DNA of 64,000 bases from Cordylochernes scorpioides (GCA_030710605.1 CP092879.1:21956801-22020800); one strand, 5' to 3'. Positions 52,799 through 64,000 are shown, counted from the stretch's first letter. Numbers and translations are program-made. Notes: a model not told the origin generated them from the sequence alone.

Positions 52799-54502
52799 GT
52801 AGGAGTTAAACGGGATATATGATGGTTTGGCGGTGTCTTTGTAATAGACAGTTGTTTGAAAATTATTCCTATTTCTAAAAATGAGGGCATCCAGATAAGG
52901 TAAGGTGTGGTTTTCATCTCTTTCTATTGTGAACTTAATTTCTGGGTGGTAACTGTTAAGGGTGTCAAGGATGGCTTGGTCCGCTCCTAGGTGATATTCG
53001 CAATATATATCATCAATATATCTTCGCCATTTCTTAATCCCTAGATTTTCTCGACTGTTAATCCATTCATCTATTGTCAGTAGGACAATTTCTGCTACTG
53101 TAAGGGAAAGGGGGCTACCCATGGGTGACCCCTTAATCTGCCTGTAAATCTGGTTCTGATATGTAAAATTATTAATGGAGAGGCAAGACTTGACCATAGT
53201 ACAAATTGTATCAATATTGTCAAGATCTGTCTTCACAAGTATCTCCCGTAGGTTGCTGATTATGAGATCATGAGGGAGGCAGAGGAAGAGGGATTTCACA
53301 TCAAAGGAACAAATCCTACTGTGAGGGGTCGGGTATAGATCTTCTAATATCACCGATAAAATCTGCTATGTTGTTAATTGAATAGATGTTTCGTGAACGG
53401 ACATAGGGCGACAAAAGTGAAGACAAAAAACGAGATACCACTATAGCCGGCGAAAGGTGGTATGCGACTATTGGTCTTAATGGGATATCTTCCTTGTGTA
53501 ACTTCGGAAGGCCATATATGTAAGGAATATCTGTGTTATTGTTTATGAATGACTTGTATTGTTCATCAGTAATCTTTTTGTTCTTCTTGAGAGATGCTAA
53601 CGTTTTCTTAAAAAGAGCTATGGATTTAGAATTTTCGGCTTTAGATACGGGTTCAAAAATATCATTGTCTTCCAATGTTGTCTCCATCTTATTCTGGTAA
53701 TCCAATCTGTTCATAATGACCGTACTACCTCCCTTGTCTGCTCTGCAAACCACCAAATCCTTATTGTTTTTTATGTTTTTAATTGCTTGGAAAAAATTGT
53801 TTCTTAGGTTTTATATCAAATGTACTCCTTCTATTAATTTTAGCGGCGACTATGTTCCTTATCTCTGATTTTTGTTCATGGTTGAAAGTTTGGATTACAG
53901 ATTCGATTGAACCAATGGTTCTGAAAGGGTCAGTTTTGGTCGGTATTCTGTTTTTTAGGCCATTTCGTAGTAAATTCTCTTCTGATGGGGAAAAAAACAT
54001 GATCGGTGAGGTTAACTAATGTATTTCCTTAAGTATCTGCTGGAAAATTATATTTCTTTTCCCAAAACCGGAATTTATCTTGATGTTTCTTGGATATTCT
54101 GAGATTCTGTGAATCAACTGCTCTTGTGATATTTATAAGTAATTCTGCCATGGCTTTCCTTGATAATGTACTAGATAATAGGGAAATTAGTTCTTTAATT
54201 GTTTTTCTGAGAAATCTTATCATGGAGTGACACCCTTTGATCCTCGCCTTGAGTAGATCTTTGCTAAGATTCTCTATCTTCCGTTCAGAAAAAACATTCC
54301 TAACCGGATCTCTAATTCTGAGGGAAGGGGGAATAAAATTCACATCTTGACATTTCTTGTTGAACTGTAGGTTATTTCTCCACCTGGCTAGGCTAAGTGA
54401 CTTTCTATATAATTTCGTTTTATAAAATTCAGCATATTCAAGGTTTTTCGGGTTCATTCTAAGATCAAAGAACTTGCGCATAAAATTAAATCCAAAAGAC
54501 AA
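52799..54502 (-). pseudogene. PLE-1 reverse transcriptase part
   Basis: The N-terminal part (54502-54029) is helical and basic. Stops or frame changes near 54020 and 53790 follow. The fingers begin VVCRADKGGSTVIMNRLDYQ (53756) and include IYGLPKLHKEDIPLRPIVAY, the classic Penelope motif. The palm has SFDVKSLFLCLPHDLIISNL (first Asp), IKGSPMGSPLSLTVAEIVLL and RRYIDDIYCEYHLGAD (catalytic YIDD). A frame change lies near 53340. The sequence is cut at 52799 by Copia just after KPSYIPFNSYC. The RT is of the telomerase-related Penelope class. Confidence 0.88.
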
Positions 54503-54615
54503 AAAACCTCTCGCAATTAGTATCTTTTATTACATATAACGGACGCTAGCTTTCGAACAATAAGTTCTTCAACGGGCGTTCTTACAAAACGAAATCAGAT
54601 TCTTATTAATATATA

Positions 54616-54740
54616 TGTGTAACTATGGGACCATTTTGTTATAACTTGATAACACAGGTTCAATTATGTGTAACTATAGGACCATTTTGTTATAACCGGA
54701 TAACAGGTTCAAGTATGTGTACTGGGTAACTATGGGACCA
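54616..54740. repeat. 58-bp satellite, segment 3
   Basis: About two units between PLE-1 and the satellite-bearing Helitron. It ends in GGGACCA, exactly where the Helitron enters. Confidence 0.9.
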
Positions 54741-57700
54741 TCTACTTATATATTTGCCTTATTCTGTCTGTCTGTCTGTCTGAAGCTCACGGATAGAATG
54801 CGCGCCCATTGGCCGCCAGCAAACACGTGACCTCCCTACCCGCCCCCCTCTAGACAACCCTGTTTTCAGCTGTGTGTTACATCCACCTGTCTATACAGAC
54901 CACCCTGTCTATAGCGGTCACCCTAGGCAACCCTGTTATCAGTTGTGTGATGCATACACCTGTCTAAACAGACCACCCTGTCTATAGCGACCACCCTAGA
55001 CAACCCTGTTATCAGCTGTGTGATACATCCACCTGTCTATACAGACCACCCTGTCTATAGCGACCACTCTAGACAACCCTGTTTTCAGCTGTGTGTTACA
55101 TCCACCTGTCTATACAGACCACCCTGTCTATAGCGGTCACCCTAGACAACCCTGTTATCAGCTGTGTGATACATCCACCTGTCTATACAGACCACCCTGT
55201 CTATAGCGTTCACCCTAGACAACCCTGTTATCAGCTGTGTGATACATCCACCTGTCTATACAGACCACCCTGTCTATAGCGACCACCCTAGACAGCTGTG
55301 TGATACATCCACCTGTCTATACAGACCACCCTGTCTATAGCGACCACCCTAGACAACCCTGTTATCAGCTGTGTGATACATCCACCTGTCTATACAGACC
55401 ACCCTGTCTATAGCGGTCACCTTCGGCAACCCTGTTATCATCAGTGTGATACATCCACCTGTCTATACAGACCACCCTGTCTATAGCGGTCACTTTCGGC
55501 AACCCTGTTATCAGCTGTGTGATACATCCACCTGTCTAAACAGACCACCCTGTCTATAGCGACCACTCTAGACAACCCTGTTATCAGCTGTGTGATACAT
55601 CCACCTGTCTATACAGACCACCCTGTCTATAGCGACCACCCTAGACAACCCTGTTACCAGCTGTGTGATACATCCACCTGTCTAAACAGACCACCCTGTC
55701 TATAGCGACCACTCTAGACAACCCTGTTAACAGCTGTGTGATACATCCACCTGTCTATACAGACCACCCTGTCTATAGCGACCACCCTAGACAACCCTGT
55801 TATCATCAGTGTGATACATCCACCTGTCTATACAGACCACCCTGTCTATAGCGACCACTCTAGACAGCCCTGTTATCATCAGTGTGATACATCCACCTGT
55901 CTATACAGACCACCCTGTCTATAGCGACCACTCTAGACAACCCTGTTATCAGCTGTGTGATACATCCACCTGTCTATACAGACCACCCTGTCTATAGCGA
56001 TCACTCTAGACAACCCTGTTATCAGCTGTGTGATACATCCACCTGTCTATACAGACCACCCTGTCTATAGCGACCACCCTAGACAACCCTGTTATCAGCT
56101 GTGTGATACATCCACCTGTCTATACAGACCACCCTGTCTATAGCGACCACCCTAGACAACCCTGTTATCATCAGTGTGATACATCCACCTGTCTATACAG
56201 ACCACCCTGTCTATAGCGACCACCCTAGACACCCTGTTATCAGCTGTGTGATACATCCACCTGTCTAAACAGACCACCCTGTCTATAGCGACCACTCTAG
56301 ACAACCCTGTTATCATCAGTGTGATACATCCACCTGTCTATACAGACCACCCTGTCTATAGCGACCACTCTAGACAACCCTGTTATCAGCTGTGTGATAC
56401 ATCCACCTGTCTATACAGACCACCCTGTCTATAGCGACCACCCTAGACAGCCCTGTTATCAGCTGTGTGATACATCCACCTGTCTATACAGACCACCCTG
56501 TCTATAGCGACCACCCTAGACAACCCTGTTATCAGCTGTGTGTTACATCCACCTGTCTATACAGACCACCCTGTCTATAGCGGTCACCCTAGACAACCCT
56601 GTTATCAGCTGTGTGATACATCCACCTGTCTATACAGACCACCCTGTCTATAGCGTTCACCCTAGACAACCCTGTTATCAGCTGTGTGATACATCCACCT
56701 GTCTATACAGACCACCCTGTCTATAGCGACCACCCTAGACAGCTGTGTGATACATCCACCTGTCTATACAGACCACCCTGTCTATAGCGACCACCCTAGA
56801 CAACCCTGTTATCAGCTGTGTGATACATCCACCTGTCTATACAGACCACCCTGTCTATAGCGGTCACCTTCGGCAACCCTGTTATCATCAGTGTGATACA
56901 TCCACCTGTCTATACAGACCACCCTGTCTATAGCGGTCACTTTCGGCAACCCTGTTATCAGCTGTGTGATACATCCACCTGTCTATACAGACCACCCTGT
57001 CTATAGCGACCACCCTAGACAACCCTGTTACCAGCTGTGTGATACATCCACCTGTCTAAACAGACCACCCTGTCTATAGCGACCACTCTAGACAACCCTG
57101 TTAACAGCTGTGTGATACATCCACCTGTCTATACAGACCACCCTGTCTATAGCGACCACCCTAGACAACCCTGTTATCATCAGTGTGATACATCCACCTG
57201 TCTATACAGACCACCCTGTCTATAGCGACCACTCTAGACAGCCCTGTTATCATCAGTGTGATACATCCACCTGTCTATACAGACCACCCTGTCTATAGCG
57301 ACCACTCTAGACAACCCTGTTATCAGCTGTGTGATACATCCACCTGTCTATACAGACCACCCTGTCTATAGCGATCACTCTAGACAACCCTGTTATCAGC
57401 TGTGTGATACATCCACCTGTCTATACAGACCACCCTGTCTATAGCGACCACCCTAGACAACCCTGTTATCAGCTGTGTGATACATCCACCTGTCTATACA
57501 GACCACCCTGTCTATAGCGACCACCCTAGACAACCCTGTTATCATCAGTGTGATACATCCACCTGTCTATACAGACCACCCTGTCTATAGAAACCACCCT
57601 AGACAACCCTGTTATCAGCTGTGTGATACATCCACCTGTCTAAACAGACCACCCTGTCTATAGCGACCACTCTAGACAACCCTGTTATCATCAGTGTGAT

Positions 57701-59349
57701 ACATCCACCTGTCTATACAGACCACCCTGTCTATAGCGACCACTCTAGACAACCCTGTTATCAGCTGTGTGATACATCCACCTGTCTATACAGACCACCC
57801 TGTCTATAGCGACCACCCTAGACAGCCCTGTTATCAGCTGTGTGATACATCCACCTGTCTATACAGACCACCCTGTCTATAGCGACCACCCTAGACAACC
57901 CTGTTATCAGCTGTGTGATACATCCACCTGTCTATACAGACCACCCTGTCTATAGCGACCACTCTAGACAACCCTGTTATCAGCTGTGTGATACATCCAC
58001 CTGTCTATACAGACCACCCTGTCTATAGCGACCACCCTAGACAACCCTGTTATCAGCTGTGTGATACATCCACCTGTCTATACAGACCACCCTGTCTATA
58101 GCGTTCACCCTAGACAACCCTGTTATCAGCTGTGTGATACATCCACCTGTCTATACAGACCACCCTGTCTATAGCGACCACCCTAGACAACCCTGTTATC
58201 AGCTGTGTGATACATCCACCTGTCTATACAGACCACCCTGTCTATAGCGGTCACCTTCGGCAACCCTGTTATCATCAGTGTGATACATCCACCTGTCTAT
58301 ACAGACCACCCTGTCTATAGCGGTCACTTTCGGCAACCCTGTTATCAGCTGTGTGATACATCCACCTGTCTAAACAGACCACCCTGTCTATAGCGACCAC
58401 TCTAGACAACCCTGTTATCAGCTGTGTGATACATCCACCTGTCTATACAGACCACCCTGTCTATAGCGACCACCCTAGACAACCCTGTTATCAGCTGTGT
58501 GATACATCCACCTGTCTAAACAGACCACCCTGTCTATAGCGACCACTCTAGACAACCCTGTTAACAGCTGTGTGATACATCCACCTGTCTATACAGACCA
58601 CCCTGTCTATAGCGACCACCCTAGACAACCCTGTTATCATCAGTGTGATACATCCACCTGTCAATACAGACCACCCTGTCTATAGCGACCACTCTAGACA
58701 ACCCTGTTATCAGCTGTGTGATACATCCACCTGTCTAAACAGACCTCCCTGTCTATAGCGACCACTCTAGACAACCCTGTTATCAGCTGTGTGATACATC
58801 CACCTGTCTATACAGACCACCCTGTCTATAGCTACCACCCTAGACAACCCTGTTATCATCAGTGTGATACATCCACCTGTCTATACAGACCACCCTGTCT
58901 ATAGCGACCACTCTAGACAACCCTGTTATCAGCTGTGTGATACATCCACCTGTCTAAACAGACCACCCTGTCTATAGCGACCACTCTAGACAACCCTGTT
59001 ATCGGCTGTGTGATACATCCACCTGTCTATACAGACCACCCTGTCTATAGCGACCACCCTAGACAGCCCTGTTATCGGCTGTGTGATACATCCACCTGTC
59101 TATAGCGACCGCCCTAGACAACCCTGTTATCAGCTGTGTGATGCATACACCTGTCTATACAGACCACCCTGTCAATAGCGACCACCACCCTGTCTATAGC
59201 GACCACTCTAGACAACCCTGTTAACAGCTGTGTGATACATCCACCTGTCTATACAGACCACCCTGTCAATAGCGACCACCCAAGACAACGTTTTTAAAAT
59301 ATATTCGCACTCGGGTAAACCCCGGGCGTTGCCCGGGCTATTCGTCTAG
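54741..59349 (+). mobile_element. Helitron carrying a 73-bp satellite array (4609 bp)
   Basis: The left end is A|TC-TACTTATATATTTGCC followed by a (TCTG)n stretch, and the right end is CCCGGGCGTTGCCCGGG, CTATTCGT, CTAG|T. Removing 54741-59349 joins GGGACCA to TTTTGTTATAACTGG and restores the 58-bp satellite unit exactly, with no duplication. This is the Helitron A^T insertion rule. Between a 5' region of about 130 bp and a 3' region of about 60 bp the whole interior is satellite. There is no coding capacity, so a helper is required. The 3' hairpin matches the type at 425-999. Confidence 0.9.
54870..59290 (+). repeat. 73-bp satellite, about 60 units, higher-order structure
   Basis: Each unit has CCTGTCTATACAGACCACC, CCTGTCTATAGCGACCACC, CTAGACAACCCTGTTATCAG and CTGTGTGATACATCCA parts, so the CCTGTCTATA decamer occurs twice per unit. 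Variants such as GCGTTCACC, CACCTTCGGCAACC and ATCATCAGTG occur in a fixed order. That order repeats with a period of about 1447 bp (for example 55091 and 56538) and a third, slightly shorter time from about 57960. Confidence 0.95.
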
Positions 59350-59690
59350 TTTTGTTATAACTGGATAACACAGATTCAAGTATGTGTACTGGGTAACTAT
59401 GGGACCATTTTGTTATAACTGGGTGACACAGGTTAAAGTATGTGTACTGGGTAACTATGGGACCATTTTGTTATAACAGGGTAACACAGATTCAAGTATG
59501 TGTACTGGGTAACTATGGGGCCAATTTTGTTATAATTGGTTAACACAGGTTCAATTATGTGTAACTATAGGACCATTTTGTTATAACTGGATAACAGGTT
59601 CAAGTATGTGTACTGGGCAACTATGGGACCATTTTGTTATAACTGGGTGACACAGGTTAAAGTATGTGTAAATATGGGACCATTAGTTAT
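59350..59690. repeat. 58-bp satellite, segment 4
   Basis: About six units, continuing exactly from segment 3 across the Helitron. The last units (GGGTGACACAGGTTAAAGTA) are diverged. Confidence 0.92.
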
Positions 59691-59692
59691 AG

Positions 59693-59731
59693 ACAATTAA
59701 CAACATGCTTCTAAAACATGTTGTTAATTGT
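59693..59731. repeat. Perfect 15-bp hairpin at satellite edge
   Basis: ACAATTAACAACATG and CATGTTGTTAATTGT flank a nine-base loop (CTTCTAAAA). It lies between the satellite and a Helitron. Its origin is unknown. Confidence 0.85.
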
Positions 59732-59758
59732 ATTTTATATATATGAATAGATTTTTAA

Positions 59759-60436
59759 TCTGTATATATATAAAATTGAATGTCTGTCTGTCTGTACTCT
59801 ATAAATTCAAAAACCATACATCCAATCGCCGTGAAATTTTGGGATATTATTAGGTATATCCCCGGGAAGGTTTTTGAAAAATAATTTCTTGAATATCCTT
59901 AGAGTTATTTGCAGATTTGTAGATTTTAACTCGCAAGCAGCGCCACCATTGCGACGATGATAGCAAGTTTTTTTATCTATAAGTTTTATTATCACAAAGT
60001 TTATTATCTTAAAGATTATTTATTAAAAGTAAGATTATCTCAGGATGACACGGCAATTTATTTGAGACAAGAATAATGATACAATTCCTAGGCGAAGATA
60101 CTATTCCTTTAACTTCCAATTACCGAGGGAACCAATTAATGTTGATTTTATTCAACTTATCGAGATTTTTCAAGGGACCGGGAAAAAATGTTCACTAGAT
60201 AAAACGATGATTTTGTAATGTAGAAAATTAGGAAAGACAAAATTCAGGATGACACAGCACACAGGAACCGGGAAAAAATGTCCACTTTATCGAGAGATTC
60301 AAATTTACGAGTTTCAAATTATTAAAATATATCTTCTTTTTTTTTTATAAGTTTATAGAGAATTGTTTTAACAAATGTTCGTTAGACAAACCTTTACTCG
60401 GGTAAAACCCCGGGCGAAGCCGGGTACATCCGCTAG
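59759..60436 (+). mobile_element. Non-autonomous Helitron, complete (678 bp)
   Basis: It starts A|TCTGTATATATATAAAATT and ends CCCCGGGCGAAGCCGGGTACATCCGCTAG|T in separate standard parts (hairpin, spacer, CTAG). It is nearly collinear with the 673-bp copy at 18387, with a few substitutions and small indels. Short frames inside are not genes. Confidence 0.9.
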
Positions 60437-61529
60437 TTCTTAATAAAACTCAAGCAATTGAACACGAAAATTATTTTTTAAATATGTTTTTCTGTATAAT
60501 TTTATGCAGGACATGAGGTGACTATTAAAGTATTTTTTATTAATGACATACATAGGTATATATATATTTTTTAAATAGAGCAATCCAAAAATACATCTTT
60601 AAATAAAAAGGCATATATTGGTTCAAAATATTTTTGGTAAAATAAATAAAATTTTGATCCAATATATATTTATTTTTATTTAATAATAGGTATATAAGTA
60701 GTACAAATATTTATAAGGTAGTAATGGCCATGGTATTAATATAGAAATAAATTTTAAAAAACATTCAAATATATTTATACTTTATTATAATTAACTTTAT
60801 TAACATTCTTTAACACGATATCCCAAACTCAGGGATATTTGCGTCAATGCATTTATTTACATCATAAAAAAAAAAATTGGCTATATACAAGCATATACAA
60901 TTCAATTATTTTACATAATTATCTAAAAAAATTGGTCAAGGAGAAAAAAAAATATATTTATACTCGTATATACAACAATTAGCAGTGATTCATCTTTAAA
61001 AAATGTTTCTAAAATGAAACAACATAAATGGTTATTTATTTTAAAAGGTCAATGATCAAAAGAAGATAATTTGGCAATTGCCTTGTAAACATTGTGGAGA
61101 GACTAACCCCGTTCCCCTTAGATTTTTTTCACTAGAAATTATCATCAAAGAGAACAAACCCAACAATAAAAGCCAATTTCTTATATCTCACAGACAGCAT
61201 CAATTTAAGAAAAAAAAAAACAAACAGTATACACTTTTCAACCTCTAACTTTTTAAATCCATAATTATTGTAATTTTCATTCTAACATATCTATGAAATG
61301 TTCTATAGAAGCATCTACTTATGACAATTCATAAGAAATTTCAGAATAAATTCAATTCTTTCTCTTAAAAGATATTGAAACTGTGATGTATGAATGAATA
61401 CTCTGTAAAATGTACTCTGTATTTCATATATATCATCATCCACCTCCAGGTCTCCCTGGTTAGAAATGCAAAAACACAGTATAATTTGTAATGTAAATAA
61501 ATACCCATTTATATTATTATGTGAATTGG
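60437..61529. other. AT-rich spacer, no gene seen
   Basis: Poly-A and TA-rich sequence. A minus-strand frame at 61315-61539 has no recognisable domain. Confidence 0.45.
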
Positions 61530-62195
61530 GTTGCCTCATTGAACAGAATTGTACACCGGTTTTTTGTAAGGCAAGACCAGTGCCCTTTGCCTTAAGAACA
61601 ATGGTCGAACAAGAATTGGAGAGATTAGTAAAACTGGGCTTTATTTATCCAGTTACAAGTAGCTCTTGGCTACACCAGTAGTAGTAGTGCCAAAGAAAAA
61701 TAAGGGCATTAGAATTTTCTGTGACTTTAAAGTGACCCTTAACAAATTTTCAGATTCCACCATTTATCCATTGCAGACTCAAGAAGACATTTTCACTGTT
61801 ATCAGGGAAGTCATTTTTCACAAAATTTGAGCAGTGCTTATTTGCAATTACAAGTGGATAAATCGTGTCAACATTATCTCACTATCAACACACATAAGGG
61901 TCTATATCGATATCGAAGAATGCCATTTGGACTCTCAAGTGCACCAGGACATTTTCAATCAATAATGGATAAATTGTTTGGACATATTCTGGGAGTTGAA
62001 TGTTTTATGGATAATAATTTGAGAACATCATCTTCAGAAGAACACTTAGCGAAAATTGAAGAGGTGTTCAAAATATTAAGGACCTATAATATCAGATTGG
62101 AAGAAAAAAATTGTAATTTTTCAAAAGTCAAATTGAATAGGTCATATCGCGTCGGTATGTACAGGTGTCTCAGCATCTTTAAAATGGAAAGGTAG
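61530..62195 (+). pseudogene. Gypsy reverse transcriptase fragment
   Basis: The sequence begins near CKARPVPFALRTMVEQELER (standard Gypsy RT start) and passes a stop at about 61680. It continues in other frames with IRIFCDFKVTLNKFS and, from 61827, SSAYLQLQVDKSC, then YRRMPFGLSSAPGHFQSIMD. The catalytic YxDD has become FMDNNL, so the second Asp is lost. The fragment stops before the thumb region ends. No LTRs are associated. Confidence 0.82.
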
Positions 62196-62429
62196 AGGAT
62201 TGGTAATTATGGCTTATTTTAATATTTGGAAAGATTTTTATTGTTGACCAAAAGAACTTCACATCATTCCTCAGAATGTTGTGTAACGACTTTGTTTATT
62301 TGAAAAATCTTTCACAAACCGTCTGTAATATGAACACAATCCCATGAAGCTTCTTACTTCAATTTTTGTTTTAGGAGTAGGAAAAATTGTAATTTGTAAT
62401 CCCTTTTTTGGAATCGGGGAGTATGCCGC

Positions 62430-62890
62430 TTCCTGTAACCAGGTGCCCTAACACTTTGACCACAAGAAGTCGTAGAATTCAAGGATTGAACCCATTGGAA
62501 TACTCAAAGTGCAACACAGAGGAAAAGAACCCACAGGGTGAGTACCATTTCCGACATATCAGAAACCCTTCTATTTGTTCGGGGGAACCGGGCCAAAGCT
62601 CGGAGAAATGGTTGTAAGAATACCATTGTGTAGCTCGATACAACTGCTGGGACGATTCCATGTGCCTAGTGAATGTTTACTTCTGCCTCTCAGGAATGGC
62701 CAAAGTCTGGTTTGAGAATGTAGAAGAACAAATAACCTCATGAGACTTATTCGAGACAATATTGTCTCAGGCCTTTGGGCATCACACCAGCGGAAAAGAC
62801 CAACTTTTAGAACAACTAAAGAGCCAGGGCCCAAGGAAAGGGAAAGTCTAGTGATATGTACATTCAAGATGTTCTCTATTCATGTAGACA
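62430..62890 (+). pseudogene. Arachnid-type Gypsy gag fragment, copy 1
   Basis: Across several frames it reads W...YN....WDDSMCLVNVYF, AKVWFENVEEQ, DLFETILSQAFG and DMYIQDVLYLCRQINPNMN. I know the order 'RYN....WDD..CLANVYFYL.GTAK.WFEN.EE' from retroelement gags that are frequent in ticks and spiders. Several stops and frameshifts are present. Confidence 0.65.
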
Positions 62891-63119
62891 AATAAACCCC
62901 AATATGAATTAAAATGTGAAAGTTTCCCACATAATTAAGGGGGGAAGAATTTACTTGTGTCACAGTGAAACGGAAGCTTTTAGAAAAAGCTGAACGACGG
63001 TATGTTTCACAAAACAGAGAAAAGGGTGCCCCATCAGCAGAAGTCTCAGAGAAACAAAGAATATCGGATAATATTAATATAATATATCCTAAGAAACTTC
63101 TTACTTCAGTTGTTGTTCA
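62891..63119 (+). other. Linker between duplicated gag copies
   Basis: Short sequence with a frame (62965-63147) that lacks similarity. It separates two copies whose period is about 690 bp. Confidence 0.4.
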
Positions 63120-63800
63120 TGTCACTTTCTGTAACCAGGTGACCTAACACTTTGACCACAAGAAGAAGTCGTAGAATTCAAGGATTTAAACCATTGTGGA
63201 ATACTCAAAGATGCATCACAAAGGAAAGTGTGAGTACTATTTCCAACATATAGGAAACCCTTCTATTTGCTCGGGGAAACGGGCCAAAGCTTGGAGAAAT
63301 GGTTGTAAGAATACCATTGTGTAGCTCGCTACAACTGCTGGGACAGTTCCATGTGCCTAGCGAATGTTTACTTCTTCCTCTCAGGAACAGCCAAAGTCTG
63401 GTTTGAGAACGTAGAAGAACAAATAAACCCATGGGACTTATTCGAGACAATGTTGTCTCAGGCCCTTGGGCATCACCAGCGAAAAAGATCAGCTTTTGGA
63501 ACAACTAAAAGCCAAGGCCCAAGGAAAGGAAAAGTAGTGAGGCGTACATTCAAGACGTTCTCTATTTAGGTAGACAAATATACCCCAACATGAATGAAAA
63601 TGAGAAAATTGCACACTTAATTGAGCGGGTATCTGAAAAAAATTTATAGGGCAATTGTCACCTTGGAAATTACCACCCCTGAGGAGTTCATAAGGTGGTG
63701 CGAAAAAATTGAGCTATCACAAAAGAACTGTATAATAAGCCGATAGTTTGCGATAACCCAATGTTGCCTCCATCAACCGAGCAGAATCTGAATCTTTAAG
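63120..63800 (+). pseudogene. Arachnid-type Gypsy gag fragment, copy 2
   Basis: It repeats copy 1 from 'ccaggtg.cctaacactttg' onward at about 63134. The frame 63351-63569 has MCLANVYFFLSGTAKVWFEN and INPWDLFETMLSQALGHHQR. Unlike copy 1 it extends into the following gag segment (NENEKIAHLIERVSE, then a TPEEFIRWCEKIELS-like part in broken frames, to about 63750). Confidence 0.65.
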
Positions 63801-63960
63801 ACCTTATTAGACATATCGCCTCTGCTTCAAGAACTCTTAATACCGCAGAAAAAAACTACTTCATGATTGAGAGGGAATGCCTGGTCGGAGTTTAGGCCAT
63901 TCACATGTTCAGACAATATGCTGGACTAGTTGCCAATGACCATGTAACCAACGACAGCCT
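63800..63960 (+). pseudogene. Gypsy RNase H snippet directly after gag
   Basis: A segment reads RIASASRTLNTAEKNYFMIE and RECLVGV-stop-AIHMFRQYAG, i.e. the ASRTL..AE.NYS..ERECLA..WA...FR.Y block of Gypsy RNase H. It sits within about 100 bp of the gag end, so protease and RT are missing between them. The element continues past the window edge or is truncated. Confidence 0.65.
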
Positions 63961-64000
63961 ACCCCATTGAATGCCACAAAAAGTGAGTACTCAAACATTT

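Larger units (their letters stand above)
47229..54615 (-). mobile_element. PLE-1: Penelope-like element, split by Copia
   Basis: Direct terminal repeats of about 132 bp lie at 47229-47363 and 54486-54615 ('ttaaatccaaaagac' to 'cttattaatatata'). The minus strand encodes a Penelope RT (52799-54502) and a GIY-YIG endonuclease (47511-48184). Satellite flanks GTGTAACTAT on both sides suggest an 11-bp target duplication, though the tandem target makes that ambiguous. With the Copia copy removed the element is about 2.77 kb. The reading frame is open over the insertion site, so few other lesions exist. Confidence 0.92.

Noticed and set aside
55091-55279. 62-codon frame, repeated identically at 56538-56726
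   Set aside because: Translation of 73-bp satellite units; it recurs only because the higher-order block recurs.
54870-59290. CRISPR-like regular repeats
   Set aside because: The units are contiguous with no unique spacers, no cas genes, and the context is eukaryotic transposons.

Overview
No host gene is visible in this 64 kb window. It is a eukaryotic, AT-rich, heterochromatin-like stretch made almost entirely of transposable elements nested inside one another. The mix (BEL/Pao, several Ty3/Gypsy, Copia, a Penelope-like element with a GIY-YIG nuclease, APE-type LINEs, Helitrons, Tc1/mariner and pogo remnants, a gag with a WFENVEEQ block) points to an arthropod, plausibly an arachnid. That assignment is inference from family flavour, not from a marker gene. 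I see no rRNA, tRNA, CRISPR array, operon or other prokaryotic gene organisation. One 100-N assembly gap lies at 12246-12345.

Layout. 1-1880: a 36-bp minisatellite and a diverged Helitron. 1894-6182: an essentially full-length LINE with target-site duplications and a (TTG)n tail. 6196-12245: AT-rich DNA with a 202-bp tandem duplication, a mariner-like remnant, two LINE 3' fragments and a degenerate tandem repeat. 12346-17310: a broken BEL/Pao element on the + strand, interrupted by a foldback insertion. 17345-22041: a fragment of an arthropod repetitive gene family, five Helitron copies or fragments and a solo LTR. 22042-29089: a second BEL/Pao element (minus) with both LTRs and a 5-bp TSD. 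29096-40326: a minus-strand Gypsy element (Gypsy-2) whose left LTR is split by a complete Gypsy (Gypsy-1, 29496-34127) and whose gag is split by a small palindromic Penelope fragment (38450-39339). 40327-42930: a Helitron 5' end, a pogo-type MITE with its own insertion, and a Tc1 remnant.

42932-59690 is one 58-bp satellite array cut open by three independent insertions. They are an RT-less Gypsy with 124-bp LTRs (Gypsy-3), a Penelope-like element that itself carries an intact Copia with apparently identical LTRs, and a 4.6-kb Helitron filled by about 60 copies of a different 73-bp satellite. After another Helitron copy, 61530-64000 holds degenerate Gypsy pieces with a tandemly duplicated gag.

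The only convincingly complete multidomain gene is the 1317-codon Copia polyprotein. The most interesting structures are the Helitron that carries a higher-order satellite array with exact termini, the two Gypsy elements that lost the RT core yet kept long open frames across the junction, and the hammerhead-like motifs at the Penelope termini.
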